64,000 bases of DNA from Xiphydria camelus (lineage: Eukaryota > Arthropoda > Insecta > Hymenoptera > Xiphydriidae), in contig OY783193.1 in the NCBI GenBank assembly GCA_963678675.1, positions 21,188,977-21,252,976 of the forward strand, given 5' to 3'. The number at the start of each line of letters is the position of its first letter. Position 1 is the first letter of the stretch. Of this stretch, positions 43,101 to 52,861 are shown one piece after another. A program made the translations under genes and the position numbers. Under the pieces are notes generated by a model. The model did no database searches. It was given only the letters and a program-made list of their open reading frames with translations, and was not told the origin of the DNA.

Positions 43101-44685
43101 CGAATTAGAAATGTTAGCTGTGGTCAAAGCATTAAAGAAGTTTAGAATTTATTTACTAGGAATCCCCTTCAAGATTATAACTGATTGTCGTGCCTTTGCC
43201 ATGACCATGAAGAAGAAGGACACCTGTCTACGAGTGTCACATTGGGTGTTACTGCTAGAACAGTTCCAGTACACTATTGAGCACCGACCAGGAACGGCAG
43301 TGAAACACGTCGACACACTGAGTCGCAACCCTGTGACAGTGTTATGCATTTACCAAAACCAGGACACATTGATTGTTAAAATTCAGAGAGCTCAACAAAA
43401 GGATTCAGAACTTCTAAAATTGATCGGAAATATTAAACAACAAAACAGTCAAGAATTCAAGTTGAAAGGGCAAAAAGTTCTTTATCGAGAAAGCAACGGC
43501 ATTGAACAGCTGGTAGTCCCCAGGAGCATGCAGCGTGAGGTCATTCACCAAGCTCATGACCGAGGACACTTCGGGTGGAAGAAGACAGAATATTCATTGA
43601 TGCAAGAATTTTGGTTCCCCAAAATGCGTGAAAAAATCCAAAAATATATTGAAAATTGTATACAGTGTTTGTTGGCAGAAAAGAAAAAGGGAAAAGCTGA
43701 AGGCTGGCTCAATCCAATTGGAAAAGGTGACAAGCCATTGGACACCTATCACGTGGACCACTTGGGCCCCATGCCGTCTACAAAGAAAAGTTACAACCAC
43801 CTATACGTCGTCGTGGATGCCTTCACGAAATTTGTGTGGATTTATCCAACGAAGTCAACGACTGCTGAGGAAGTTATTACACGTATGAAGAGACAAGCAG
43901 TTACATTTGGTAACCCACAACGAATTATCTCAGATAGAGGAACTGCTTTTACATCCAACGCGTTCAAGGAGTACTGCAGTGAGGAGAAAATCGAGCATGT
44001 ATTAATTACAACTGGAGTTCCAAGGGGAAATGGACAAGTAGAACGTATAAATCGTGTCATTATACCCATTCTGACAAAATTATCCATTGAAAAACCAATG
44101 GAATGGTATAAACAGGTTGATACAGTACAAAAAGTGATTAATTCAACATTCAATCGAAGCATCGGTAAAACGCCCTTCGAATTACTGATGGGAGTGAAAA
44201 TGAAACTTAAAGATGACCCAACACTACGGGAAATAGTAGACAAAGAAATCGTTGAAATCTTCGAAGAACAACGAAGTACTCTCCGAGATGAAGCACGTGC
44301 AAATTTACTAAAAGTACAAGAAGAAAATCGCAAGACATTTAACAAAAAGCGCAAGAACCCAAAACAGTATAAAGCCGATGATCTTGTGGCAATTCAACGA
44401 ACACAGATGGCACCTGGGCTGAAACTATACCGCAAATTTCTAGGCCCTTACCGAGTTGTCACAGTACTAAGGAATAATCGCTACCTGGTAGAGAAAATCG
44501 GTACACACGAAGGTCCAGCTAAAACAAGTACGTCAGCAGACCACATGAGACCCTGGTCAAATAACATTGACAAGCTGTTCGGCTGGGAAGATGATGTAGA
44601 ACCAGAGGATGACGACTACGCAGACTATATGGAGGAAGCAGGCAGTATCGAGGACGATACTGAAGAACAGGATGGCCGAGTGTAG
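40180..44685 (+). CDS. Gag-Pol polyprotein with two SAP motifs (1501 aa)
   Basis: Single uninterrupted frame. I start at ATG 40180 (AAAATGAGT context) instead of the in-frame ATG 40114, because the latter adds a leader taken from the duplicated 5' region. Order by residue: SAP-like helix-extended-loop motifs at about 13-45 and 93-127, an acidic stretch, a Gag core, two CCHC knuckles (CFNCGSKSHVSNNC, then a second, about 376-412), protease near 462 with DPAS where D-T/S-G is usual, reverse transcriptase with Y-L-D-D at about 785, RNase H (LHTDACMGGLGAIL, about 931), and integrase with H-x3-H...C-x2-C (about 1124-1165) and D, D, E with 35 residues between the last two (about 1191, 1251, 1287). 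Gag and Pol are fused without frameshift. The stop TAG is the third to fifth base of the 3' LTR. Confidence 0.95.
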   Translation: MSDHGESALHDVESLTVDELKQKLKELSITTKGTKADLARRLHEALQALALQNPDPKEKSASVSHGGLQGDKQTKEDNSKGDGENEDERGLATLSVAALKIQLRGLKLPATGKKAELVKRLQEALQAAEEDGDIEEEEEDNNEEDDDSEEEEVQEQSDGDPGEGANLRVLEQLARQLRGKPKLNFKDVTDTIETFSGDKGENIRQWILNFEETAEMANWTDVEKVVNAKRKLQGSAKLFARFECRAKTWVKLKKTLIGEFAKTTNSKQVHKQLSSTKKKSDETYQAYVYRMLEIASHTDIEVEAQIQYIIDGIPDEEHHKTILYAATTIKELRKKLQQYEIQKANDKRASQVKQQSSDKNKKPTETPDATKDKVKRCFNCGSKSHVSNNCPDKDKGPKCFNCDQYGHVAPKCTQPKKVERSGTTKNNSTSAKVRVDAVKSRQSTDKKTYKKVEIMGTEVTAVIDPASDIHLIRASLYLQLGAPPLEPKVVSFNGVGIPVSQYTMGRFITELTIDGMTFNFAFDVVPDHYLGHNLLIGGELSEFAEVTLRNKQATVSQLKAEETTVQTNDPGWKEVLNINVLDEPDDEYEVSLNHLVDSELKDKMRELIENYELIKTKNSGVKLQIMLTDNIPVHQHPRRLSVSQREIVNQIIADWVKRGIVRPSTSDYASPIVLVEKKNGEFRLCIDYRMLNKKVIRDRNPLPLIEDQLDKLQDAEVFSTLDLKDGFLQVPVEEGSIKYTAFVVPDGHWEFCRMPFGFANSPAVFQRHVRVVFKELIEKGIVHNYLDDLIIASKTIEENVQKLATVLKTASEYGLVINWKKCQFLVTQVEYLGYLIKAGRYYPSEKKTEAVAKFPKPKTVKQIQSFLGLTGYFRKFIFQFAIRARPLSNLLRNNVKFEFGPDQEAAFEDLKGALIDRPVLRLYRVGAEKELHTDACMGGLGAILLQRNPDDNLFHPIYYASWKTSLAEEKYTSFELEMLAVVKALKKFRIYLLGIPFKIITDCRAFAMTMKKKDTCLRVSHWVLLLEQFQYTIEHRPGTAVKHVDTLSRNPVTVLCIYQNQDTLIVKIQRAQQKDSELLKLIGNIKQQNSQEFKLKGQKVLYRESNGIEQLVVPRSMQREVIHQAHDRGHFGWKKTEYSLMQEFWFPKMREKIQKYIENCIQCLLAEKKKGKAEGWLNPIGKGDKPLDTYHVDHLGPMPSTKKSYNHLYVVVDAFTKFVWIYPTKSTTAEEVITRMKRQAVTFGNPQRIISDRGTAFTSNAFKEYCSEEKIEHVLITTGVPRGNGQVERINRVIIPILTKLSIEKPMEWYKQVDTVQKVINSTFNRSIGKTPFELLMGVKMKLKDDPTLREIVDKEIVEIFEEQRSTLRDEARANLLKVQEENRKTFNKKRKNPKQYKADDLVAIQRTQMAPGLKLYRKFLGPYRVVTVLRNNRYLVEKIGTHEGPAKTSTSADHMRPWSNNIDKLFGWEDDVEPEDDDYADYMEEAGSIEDDTEEQDGRV

Positions 44686-44980
44686 AAGTGCGTGCGGTTC
44701 CGTGTATTTAGGCGAGCGTATCGGGTGATTGCGTAGTGCGTGGCAGGGCGTCTATGATTCCGGGTATTTAGGCGAAGGTATCGGGTGATTGCGTAGTGCG
44801 TGGCAGGGCGTAAGGATGTGGAATGAAACAAAGGCGTGATTGAGAATTGGTAAGAGTGAACGAGAGGCATTGTATGGTTTAGAGGGAGTCAGATGAGCGA
44901 AGCAGGAAACGAGCAGGCAGTCTTAAACGGAGAACGGTCGAGTATAGTTCGAAGTGTCGCAAAATCGGAATGATCCTACA
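44681..44980 (+). repeat. 3' LTR
   Basis: 300 bp, same length as the 5' LTR. It supplies the gag-pol stop codon. No clear polypurine tract precedes it; only the purine-rich GAAGAACAGGATGG is present. Confidence 0.95.
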
Positions 44981-45066
44981 TATATATCTTGAACATGGCG
45001 ATCTCAATTGACTTCAAATCTTTTTTGGAGAGTATTTTACGTATCAATTTTTGTTGGCACTGAATG

Positions 45067-45239
45067 AACATGCCGCCTTTTTTTACAGGGAAGCTGTTTT
45101 TGTGGGGGGATTTCACTACTTTTTGGAATGGATTCATGAGGAGAATACGTACATGTAGAAGAATAGCTTTTTATTATCACAAAATTAAAGTCTCACATTT
45201 TATACCGATACGAGCTAATTAATTATAACCACGTTACTG
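45067..45239. repeat. Inverted copy of the 36545-36755 unit
   Basis: Continues the family G flank: GGGGGGATTTCACTACTTTT, CATGAGGAGAATACGTACAT and AAAATTAAAGTCTCACATTT, the inverse of 36590-36770 and 54550-54670. Confidence 0.6.
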
Positions 45240-45298
45240 TTGATTTATTCTCGTAATATTTTGAAAGGGATTCATAGACTAGAGAGCCCTTATATTTT

Positions 45299-45628
45299 TC
45301 ACTTTGCCTTAGTATTTTGGAGAAATAAAACACATACCGCTTTCGAATTTACAGGCCATCGGATTTTTCTTATAATTTGGTCGTCTACAGAAATCCATGA
45401 AGACGTATTACTTTCAACTGTAAGTATACTCTTCCAATTACCATGGCGAATTGTTTCATCACATGTAAAGATACCACTTATGACAGTATATATATTAACT
45501 CGAGTCGTTGGAATAGTTTTAAGAAATCCTTTTGCATGCACCGCTGAAATTTCGCCCTTACTCGTAAATAAATTTAATTTAATTATTACCACATCATTTA
45601 CAGCTTCGATGCTGACCTTACGACTCAT
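45299..45628 (-). CDS. Family K open frame, unknown function (109 aa)
   Basis: Minus-strand frame beginning MSRKVSIEAVNDVVIIKLNL and ending in LFLQNTKAK. Hydrophobic and polar residues alternate, with no domain I recognise. It is the best preserved of four related sequences (36206-36510, 54349-54534, 61770-61860), which are broken. It lies inside a cluster of palindromic repeats, so it is likely an internal part of a mobile element and not a host gene. Confidence 0.35.
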   Translation of the reverse strand: MSRKVSIEAVNDVVIIKLNLFTSKGEISAVHAKGFLKTIPTTRVNIYTVISGIFTCDETIRHGNWKSILTVESNTSSWISVDDQIIRKIRWPVNSKAVCVLFLQNTKAK

Positions 45629-45727
45629 TTCAGTCAGAGTAGAACATTCATTGCAAATATCATAAACATGCCAATGCGAATAAAAATCATCTATGTTTAA
45701 CTGTTGCAGATCAATTATTCCGTTGTG

Positions 45728-45803
45728 GTGGGGGTCCTGATTGGTCTACTCGCTAAGATGCGTATAGGTTTCTTAGCGAGTAGACCAATCAGGACCCCCA
45801 CCG
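45728..45803. repeat. Perfect 30-bp-arm hairpin
   Basis: GTGGGGGTCCTGATTGGTCT and the next bases to CTAAG pair exactly with 45774-45803 across a 14-base loop. A third, diverged copy (ATCCTGATTGGTCTCTTCGC) follows at 45818. Confidence 0.85.
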
Positions 45804-45959
45804 CAAGGGAATACTTGATCCTGATTGGTCTCTTCGCTGAGTTGCGTGCACGCAAAGATACAAGTGACTCGAGAAAGACCCCCCTGGCTCCCGGTAGCGT
45901 CAATTCGGGAGATCGAAGCATCTAACCTCGAAATCAAGTGTACAAGTGATAAGAAATAA

Positions 45960-46175
45960 TTGATTTTTATTCACTCTCAACGATCAAAGTCGTTGCAGAA
46001 AAATAAGGGATACAATGGAATTGGATTACAGTAATATATTGACTACTTTATTATTACTTTTTCTTTATCGACATATTTCCTCTTTTGTATTATACTATCC
46101 CAAGTTAAAATTGATATACCGACCTGTAAAACGTGAAGTGTACATGTACCTCACTTTTATTTCATTAAGTATTAC
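45960..46175 (+). repeat. Fold-back family C, arm
   Basis: AATTGGATTACAGTAATATA, CCGACCTGTAAAACGTGAAG and flanks as in other C copies; inverse of 46990-47190. Family F lies between the two arms. Confidence 0.6.
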
Positions 46176-46179
46176 TACA

Positions 46180-46988
46180 GAACGAGTAGGTTAGAAGATT
46201 TTCATGAAGACTCATGATTTTCTGACATGTCATCTTGTACAGGTGCAACCGAAGAGGACCTAGCTCGTGTCCTATCCGTAAAAAGATGACTCGATGGACA
46301 TCGGAGAATGTCAGGCTTATCACCGAGCGCCTATCACCCATGATACATTCATAGCAATATGCGCTTTTCGTTTCAACTATTCCTGCTTTAAATAACTTTC
46401 ACTTCTTTCAAAGTGTTTACCTTGTACAAATTGTTCATCGTAGGGGGCAGCGATCAATGATTGTGACTAATCGTAGACAAATTATTCCTGCGATGATGTT
46501 CCAGTTGCAAAGCATACACTAGCAAGTCAGCTTACAACGTCCAATGTTTAGTATCAATTTTACCGCTTTTGGAACACCCATCACCCGAGCATAATCACGA
46601 TTAGGTTAACGTTAATCGCAGAATAGACCGTGAGCTCGGTCACATTATCGCAGTAGTCGGCACACCGAATTTTGCCTTTCAGTTTTAATAGACGAACTTG
46701 TCTACGACGCCTCCTACTACGAACAGTTCACAAAAGGTTATTAGCTTGAAAAAAGTAAAAGTTATTTAACGCTGGAATAGTTGAAACGAGAAGCGCGTAT
46801 TGCAATTAATGTACCGTGGGTAATAGGCGCTCGGTGACAAGTCTGACATTCTCCAATGTCCATCGAGTCATCTTTTTACGGACAGGGCACGAGCTAGATC
46901 CTATTCGGTTGCACCTGTACGAGATGACATATCAGAAAATCATGAGTCTTTATGAAAATCTTCTAACCTACTCGTTCTGCAGTAATAC
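46180..46988. repeat. Fold-back family F, copy 1
   Basis: Left part (AACGAGTAGGTTAGAAGATT, GACTCGATGGACATCGGAGA) is complementary to the right part (GACATTCTCCAATGTCCATC, AATCTTCTAACCTACTCGTT-type). The centre, near 46550-46640, is less conserved. It sits inside a family C palindrome; its own duplicated target looks like AAGTATTACT/AGTAATACTT but is palindromic with the arm, so not decisive. Second copy 52862-53555. Confidence 0.65.
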
Positions 46989-46989
46989 T

Positions 46990-47700
46990 TAATGAAATAA
47001 AAAAGTGAGGTATATGTACACTTCACGTTTGACAGGTCGGTATATAAATTCGAACTTGGGATAGTATAATACGAAAGAGGAAATATATTGATAAAGAAAA
47101 AATAATAATAAAGTAGTTGCTACATTACTGTAATCCAATTCCATTGTATCCCTTATTTTTCTGCCACGATTTCGATAGTTGATAGTGAATAAAATCGAAT
47201 TTATTGGCTGATCCATCCACTATAAACAATCAAAGTCGTGGCAGAAAAATAAGGGATACAATGGAATTGAATTACAATAATGGATTAACTACTTTATTAT
47301 TATTTCTTCTTTATTTATATATTTCCTCTTTCGTATTATACTATCACAAGTTCCAATTTATATGCCGACCTCTCAAACGTGAAGTGTACATATACCTCAC
47401 TTTTGTTTCATCTCTTCTTCGCCTCTGGTATAATCATTTACACCCCACAAAGCACGTTTTTGCAAGTAACTCTTCTGTAACATTCCTGCGATATTTTGCA
47501 ATATTCGTAAATACTACCGTATGTTAGGAATACATATTTCTCGATATATTTCAAATGTTGCAAAATATCATATAAACATTTCGGAATCATTACATCGAAA
47601 GATCTCCTCGATAAGGTACAGCTCGATAAGATTGTACTTGTCAGGGCTGAATTATATGGGGTTTTTATAATTATTTTAGGAAGTGTCAGAAGAATACAGA
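46990..47700. repeat. Family C palindrome, second large copy
   Basis: Centre near 47200 (TTGATAGTGAATAAAATCGA). Inner arms of about 200 bp, plus an extension to the right (47400-47700) like that of 35840-36180. Confidence 0.65.
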
Positions 47701-48200
47701 TGCAGCATAATGTAGATCTGTGCTAGCAAGAATAAGGAATAACCTTCGACGAGCATTCGGGCTCTGGCAACAGAGGTTAGAATCAGCAAGACCATGGTAG
47801 GGAGGATATTGAAGGATGGACGCACGTCCATGCACTCGAGGCAGCAGATCTAACCCGCCGAATGAACTAATGCAGCTGGTTCTTGGAACAACAAGTGGAC
47901 GATCCCTCGTTCGAAAGAAACCCCCTCGGGTTCGCACATGATTTGGAGTCTTTCTGGGTGCAATTGAATAGCAGCACGTTTATTTCTGTAACAAATTATA
48001 AATAACAAAATTATATCCAGCATTTCACTATTTAAAATATAGTACGAAGGAGGAAATATATCAATAGAGAAAAAATAATGTTAAAGTAATTATTTGATTA
48101 TTGTGTGATCCAATTGCATTGCATCTGCTATTCTTCTGCCACGGCTTTGATGGTGAAGAAACGTAAAATTTATTTGTTAATCCATCGATTCGCCCCGTGC
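47700..48200 (-). pseudogene. Degraded Tc1-like transposase fragment plus family C piece
   Basis: 47700-47950 is the inverse-orientation relative of 34865-35083 with more frameshifts; GGAGGATATTGAAGGATGGA corresponds to the STVRRILKD block. 48000-48190 is another arm of family C. Confidence 0.4.
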
Positions 48201-48487
48201 TCGCATGACGCTGGAAACAAAAAATAGAATTACCACAAAGATATTTGTCCTTCCATCGAAAGTAAGGTTAAAGCTGTCAAATGGCAATTAAACTTATCTA
48301 ATGACAATTCTTCTGAGATACTGCCATCTCCTTTCCTGCTCTTCATGCACAGGCAACCAGAGAAACATATCACTGCATCCGTTTACTATCTCGATATTCG
48401 AAAAAAATACAAACGATTATTAAACGGAGTGTCTGTCACATTCACCACTATTGAGATTCATAACTCCGATTACACTGAATTTTTACT
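48200..48487 (-). repeat. Family H repeat, inverted copy
   Basis: Contains GCTCGCATGACGCTGGAAAC, AGATATTTGTCCTTCCATCG and CACCACTATTGAGATTCATA, the inverse of 60170-60470 and 51324-51640. It is cut by repeat X at 48488; the neighbouring D arm resumes at 50544. Confidence 0.6.
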
Positions 48488-50480
48488 TTTGATGTGAAAC
48501 ATCTTATGCCGCGCTTCGGGGGTGAGACCGGCTACTCGTGAAACGTCGCTGGAGTGGCTAAATACGCTAAGGCCAGGCGAACGTTGAACATTGCCTCTAT
48601 ATCTATATCTATTCTATATATAGATATAGAGGTAACGGTCACCCTGCGTCTCCTCACTGAACTGCGTCTCAACGTTCGCCTGGCCTAACTCGGGACGCAT
48701 CGGCTCTCTCCGCCACGACTCGATGGTCCTCTTTCACCGAGCCCTAGCTTAACCACTTACTACTACACGCTCACTGTATCGGTGTACGAAGCAGTATTTA
48801 CCCTCATTAATGAAAGCATGAGGATTGATTGATTATTGGTTAGCACGTTTAAAAATAACATTTAAATACCGTTTGTATAGGAAAATTGTTAGATGTGAAA
48901 CATCGAAATTCTTCTTTGTAGAAAGTATGCGATAAGAAGGATGGACCACGCATCCGTTGAAAGAATACGTGCGCCAGTGCGCATTTGTATTTATGACTGT
49001 GATACCATTAAACGGTACGAATCGTTGTGTCGAATTCCGTTTATCGCGAGACGGAACAGCGACTGATGGCAGAGTTAAGAGAGAGTAAACTAAATGCGCT
49101 TTCTGAATTAGACACAACGGTTTGTACCGTTTAATAGTATCACAATTATAAATACAAATGCGCACTGGCGAACGTGTTCTTTCGTTTTCAGCTAGATTTA
49201 CTCAAGTGGACACAGCATTGAGAACAATCTAGCGAGAGTTAGTCTAGAATCTCGGTTGAAAAAAATTAATCTAGCTAGATTGCAGTGGATACACGATAAA
49301 AATTTACTGCCAGAGAAATTTCAGTCTATTTGACCGGCTAAATAGATAGTAAGAGTCTAGCGAGAGTAATAGGCGCCGGGTCGCAAGCGAAGGGCCTCGA
49401 CCGCGTGCTCAGATTTCAGGAGCCTCGCGGGAGGCAACAGAAACCCTCTGCCTTTTATGCTCTCCTCGGGTAAAGTGCAGACCCGCAGTAAATTCGACTA
49501 TTGCGGTGCACGTGTACTTTTTCGGGGATAGCACCAACCGAACGGCGCTGAATCTGCGTACTCTCTCGGCGGCAATTTTCATGCTCCAGCTCGGTGGTTT
49601 CGAAGAATTTCCTTCTCCCACCATGCATAGAAAAGTCATATCGATATAGGTCAAAAGTTCATAAATGATGAGATAATAGTAATTGAAACTTCTTCGCTGG
49701 CAAGTAAGTTTAGCCTCATATGGTACGTATGTGTGTACAATCTATAATACATCACGATTGTAAGTAGATATTTGATAAGTCAAAAAAACATATGAGGCTA
49801 AACTTATTCACCAGGAAAGGAAATTTAATCGCCATTATCTTATTATCTATGAACTTTAGGCCCACATCGATGTAAGATACTTTGTTGTAGATAAAAATAC
49901 GTGTGTGTATAATAACATATAATATAAAACAGTTTTTATAGAAAAATTGTTAGATGTGAAACATCGAAATTCTTCTTTGTAGAAAGTATGCGATAGGAAG
50001 TATCGACCACGCATCCGTCGAAAGAACACGTGCGCCAGTGCGCATTTGTATTTATGACTGTGATACTATTAAACAGTACCGATGGTCGAGTTAAGAGAGA
50101 GTAAACTAAATGCGCTTTTTGAATTAGACACAACGGTTCGTACCGTTTAATAGTATCACAGTCATAAATACAAATGCGCGCACTGGCGCACGTGTTCTTT
50201 CGACGGACGCGTGGTCGTTCCTTCCTATCGCATACTTTCTACAAAGAAGAATTTCGATGTTTCACATCTAACAATTTTTCTATAAAAACTGTTTTGTATT
50301 ATATGTTATTATACACACACGTATTTTTATCTACAACAAAGCATCTTACATCGATGTGGGCCTAAAGTTCATAGATAATAAGATAATGGCGATTAAATTT
50401 CCTTTCCTGGTGAATAAGTTGGGCCTCACATGTTTCTTTGACTTATCAAATATCTATTTACAATCGTGGTATATTTTTAT
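48488..50480 (+). repeat. Repeat X, copy 3 (uninterrupted)
   Basis: Left part matches 9667-10468 and continues without a gap into the part matching 12984-13710. The Harbinger target is empty: GACCGGCTAAATAGATAG, single TAA at 49339-49341. The right part is a palindrome, 49745-50475, whose arms (for example AATAACATATAATATAAAAC against its inverse) exceed 300 bp and which carries a nested fold-back at 49930-50285. Confidence 0.8.
49745..50475. repeat. About 730-bp palindrome at the right end of X
   Basis: ATCACGATTGTAAGTAGATA at the left pairs with TATCTATTTACAATCGTGGT at the right. Arms run to about 50070 and 50150 around an asymmetric centre of some 80 bp. Confidence 0.75.
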
Positions 50481-50543
50481 TTAATTTTACTTCATTTTTT
50501 TAAAATAAAAGATAGGAAATAAACATTTCAATTTGATTTTATG

Positions 50544-51323
50544 GCTTTTTATTAACAAGCGCGTCCGAGGATCGAAATAAACGCGAGGGAAATCGTTTCG
50601 CGAATGGAAATATTTTATTAGCTTTGAAAACCGTAACCAAACATTCAAGGAATATATTCTTTCACACACTCTGACATACATTTGATGGCGTATGCGTGTA
50701 CCCGCATCTGTGTAGACATTTCCGATCATGGCCGACTATCGCCGAAGATAGGCGGAATTAGAGTGACATTTTGACATCAAGAGACACGGCAGTGTCTCGC
50801 GGCATGTTCGTTCATCTAGTCTCGGCGTCGAAGCGAGCACCCGTGTATCTATACGCCACAAATATCTACCCCCTGCACCCCTCAATTTTTACCTCGAATT
50901 TTCTCAATAAATATATGGTTATAACCAAAACTATGCTTAGTTACGCCATATAAATCGACTATTCTCTATCGATAGAGACCAGAGTAAATGTTGTAAGTTA
51001 CATATTAACAGAGATTTTTCCTTAGAAACGCGAAGCCACGCCCCTTGCCCCTCAAAGTCGAGGATTTCTTTTCTCGGCCGCGATATATATATATGTAAAA
51101 ATGTCACAAAAATTCCGCCTGTCTTCGGCGGTATTCGGCCATGGTCGGAAATGTGTACACAGATGCGGCCACACGCATACGCCATCAAAAATGTATGTGA
51201 GAGTGTGTGAGATAATATATTTCTTGAATGTTTAGATGTTTTTCAAAATTTAAAAATATTTCCATTCGCGAAACGATTTCCCTCGCATTTTCTCGATCCT
51301 CGGACGCGCTTGTTAATAAAAAG
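50544..51323. repeat. D-B-D composite palindrome
   Basis: Arms D (50544-50770 and 51098-51323) start AACAAGCGCGTCCGAGGATC and are complementary. Repeat B (50776-51090) fills the centre. Family H flanks both sides (48200-48487 and 51324-51640), so a much larger palindrome centred near 50935 existed before X inserted. Confidence 0.72.
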
Positions 51324-51640
51324 TACAAATTCAGTGTAATCGGAGTAGTGAATCTCAATAGTGGTGAATGTGACAGATGCTCTGACAGCTAGCTAATCAA
51401 ATCGTTTAGATATTTTTAATAATCAAGACAGTGCACGGAAGCAGTGTCATTTTTCTTTGGTTGCTGGTGCATGAAGAGCAGTAAAGGAGACATCTGTATC
51501 TCGGAAGAAGTGGCATCAGATAAGTAACTTCCTAACTGACTGTCTTAACCTCATTTTCATCCCTTATACAGAACAAATATCTTTGTGGTTATTCTATTTT
51601 TTGTTTTCAGCGCCATACGAGAACGGGACGGATTGACGGA
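51324..51640 (+). repeat. Family H repeat
   Basis: AGTGAATCTCAATAGTGGTG, GGCATCAGATAAGTAACTTC, and an acceptor-like TTTTTTGTTTTCAG/CGCC at 51595-51612. The same layout occurs at 60170-60470, and the last part at 63860-63990. Confidence 0.6.
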
Positions 51641-51711
51641 AATTTGATTTTTCTTCGCAGTCCTATCAATACTCAACCTCGCAGTCCAATCAACCTAGGT
51701 AGAAAAGAATT

Positions 51712-52385
51712 CTCTAGAATTGCGGTACAATGCCACGGTATGAATATCAGGTTCTACCGACATGGCATGCTTAGACAAGGTCTGTATCAACTTTAGCGTT
51801 ATATTAAGGGCACTGCACTAATCCTGTGGCATATTTTTCTATCTAGGAAAGCATATTATTATGGTAGTACAGCTGTACAGCGTTCCGATAATATACCGTC
51901 TTCCCGTACTGACAGTATACATGCATTTTACCTCCAATATGCCGGAATTAAAAATCTCTAGAACTCTGCGGTACAATGCCACGGTATGAATATCAGGTTC
52001 TACCGACATGACATGCTTCAACAATGTCTGTATCAACTTTAGCGGTATATTAAGGGCACTGCACTAATCCTGTGGCACATTTTTCTATCTAGGAAAGCAT
52101 ATCATTATGGTAGTACAGCTGTACAGCGTTCCGATAATATACCGTCTTCCCGTACTGACAGTATACATGCATTTTACCTCCAATATGCCGGAATTAAAAA
52201 TCTCTAGAACTCTGCGGTACAATGCCACGGTAGGAATATCAGGTTCTACCGACATGACATGCTTCGGCAAGATCTGTATCAACTTTAGCGGTATATTGGG
52301 GGCACTGCACTAATCCTGTGGTACATTTTTCTATCTGGGAAAGCATATTATTATGGTAGTACAGCTGTACAGCGTTCCGATAATA
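51712..52385 (+). repeat. 246-bp tandem repeat, about 2.8 units
   Basis: Units begin GCGGTACAATGCCACGGTA at 51720, 51969 and 52214 (period about 246 bp) and contain TAGTACAGCTGTACAGCGTT, a short palindrome. Units are about 95% alike by eye. A partial inverted unit follows at 52505-52685. 246 is divisible by three, and open frames of 65 codons recur, but no gene is implied. Confidence 0.8.
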
Positions 52386-52861
52386 TATAATTGGAACTTT
52401 TGATAATACGAAAGGGGGAATATATCGATAAAGAAAAGATAATAAAATAATTACTTCATTATTGTAATCCAATTCTATCGTATCTCCTACTTTTCTACCA
52501 CGGCTTTCCCAGATAGAAAAATGTGCCACAGGATTAGTGCAGTGCCCCCAATATATTATATATAATGCTAAAGTTGATACAGACCTTGTCGAAGCATGTC
52601 ATGTCGGTAGAATTTGATATTCCTACCGTGGCATTGTAGCGCAGAGTTCTAGAGATTTTTAATTCCGGCATATTAGAGGTAAAACCTCCACTCCATCGCC
52701 TTCGACTTCTTCTACCCCGTGAGGATTTCTCACGGACCAATAGTGGGCGTTGTGATTATTCACTAATCCTTTGTTGCAGATTCAGCCTTGAGAAGATTTA
52801 TTTTAATATTGGACCAAAGGAACGGCAATCCTGTTGCTTCAACTTCCAGGTATATTAATTG

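Larger units (their letters stand above)
39596..44980 (+). mobile_element. Intact Ty3/Gypsy LTR retrotransposon (5385 bp)
   Basis: Two 300-bp LTRs (TGTAGAAG...CCTACA) flank a tRNA-type primer site and one Gag-Pol frame with all catalytic motifs. TATA borders both ends (39592-39595, 44981-44984), compatible with a 4-bp target duplication, though the TA-rich target leaves this ambiguous. LTRs differ at only two positions, so insertion was recent. No env-like frame follows pol: the stop codon lies within the 3' LTR. The leader 39918-40179 holds an imperfect direct duplication of about 88 bp (from about 40002 and about 40090). Confidence 0.95.

Noticed and set aside
44625..44870. Possible env or accessory gene at the end of the Gypsy element
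   Set aside because: The frame is the antisense of the LTR; no space exists between the pol stop and the 3' LTR.
51712..52385. CRISPR-like array
   Set aside because: Units are 246 bp, contiguous and without unique spacers, in a eukaryotic context; an ordinary tandem repeat.
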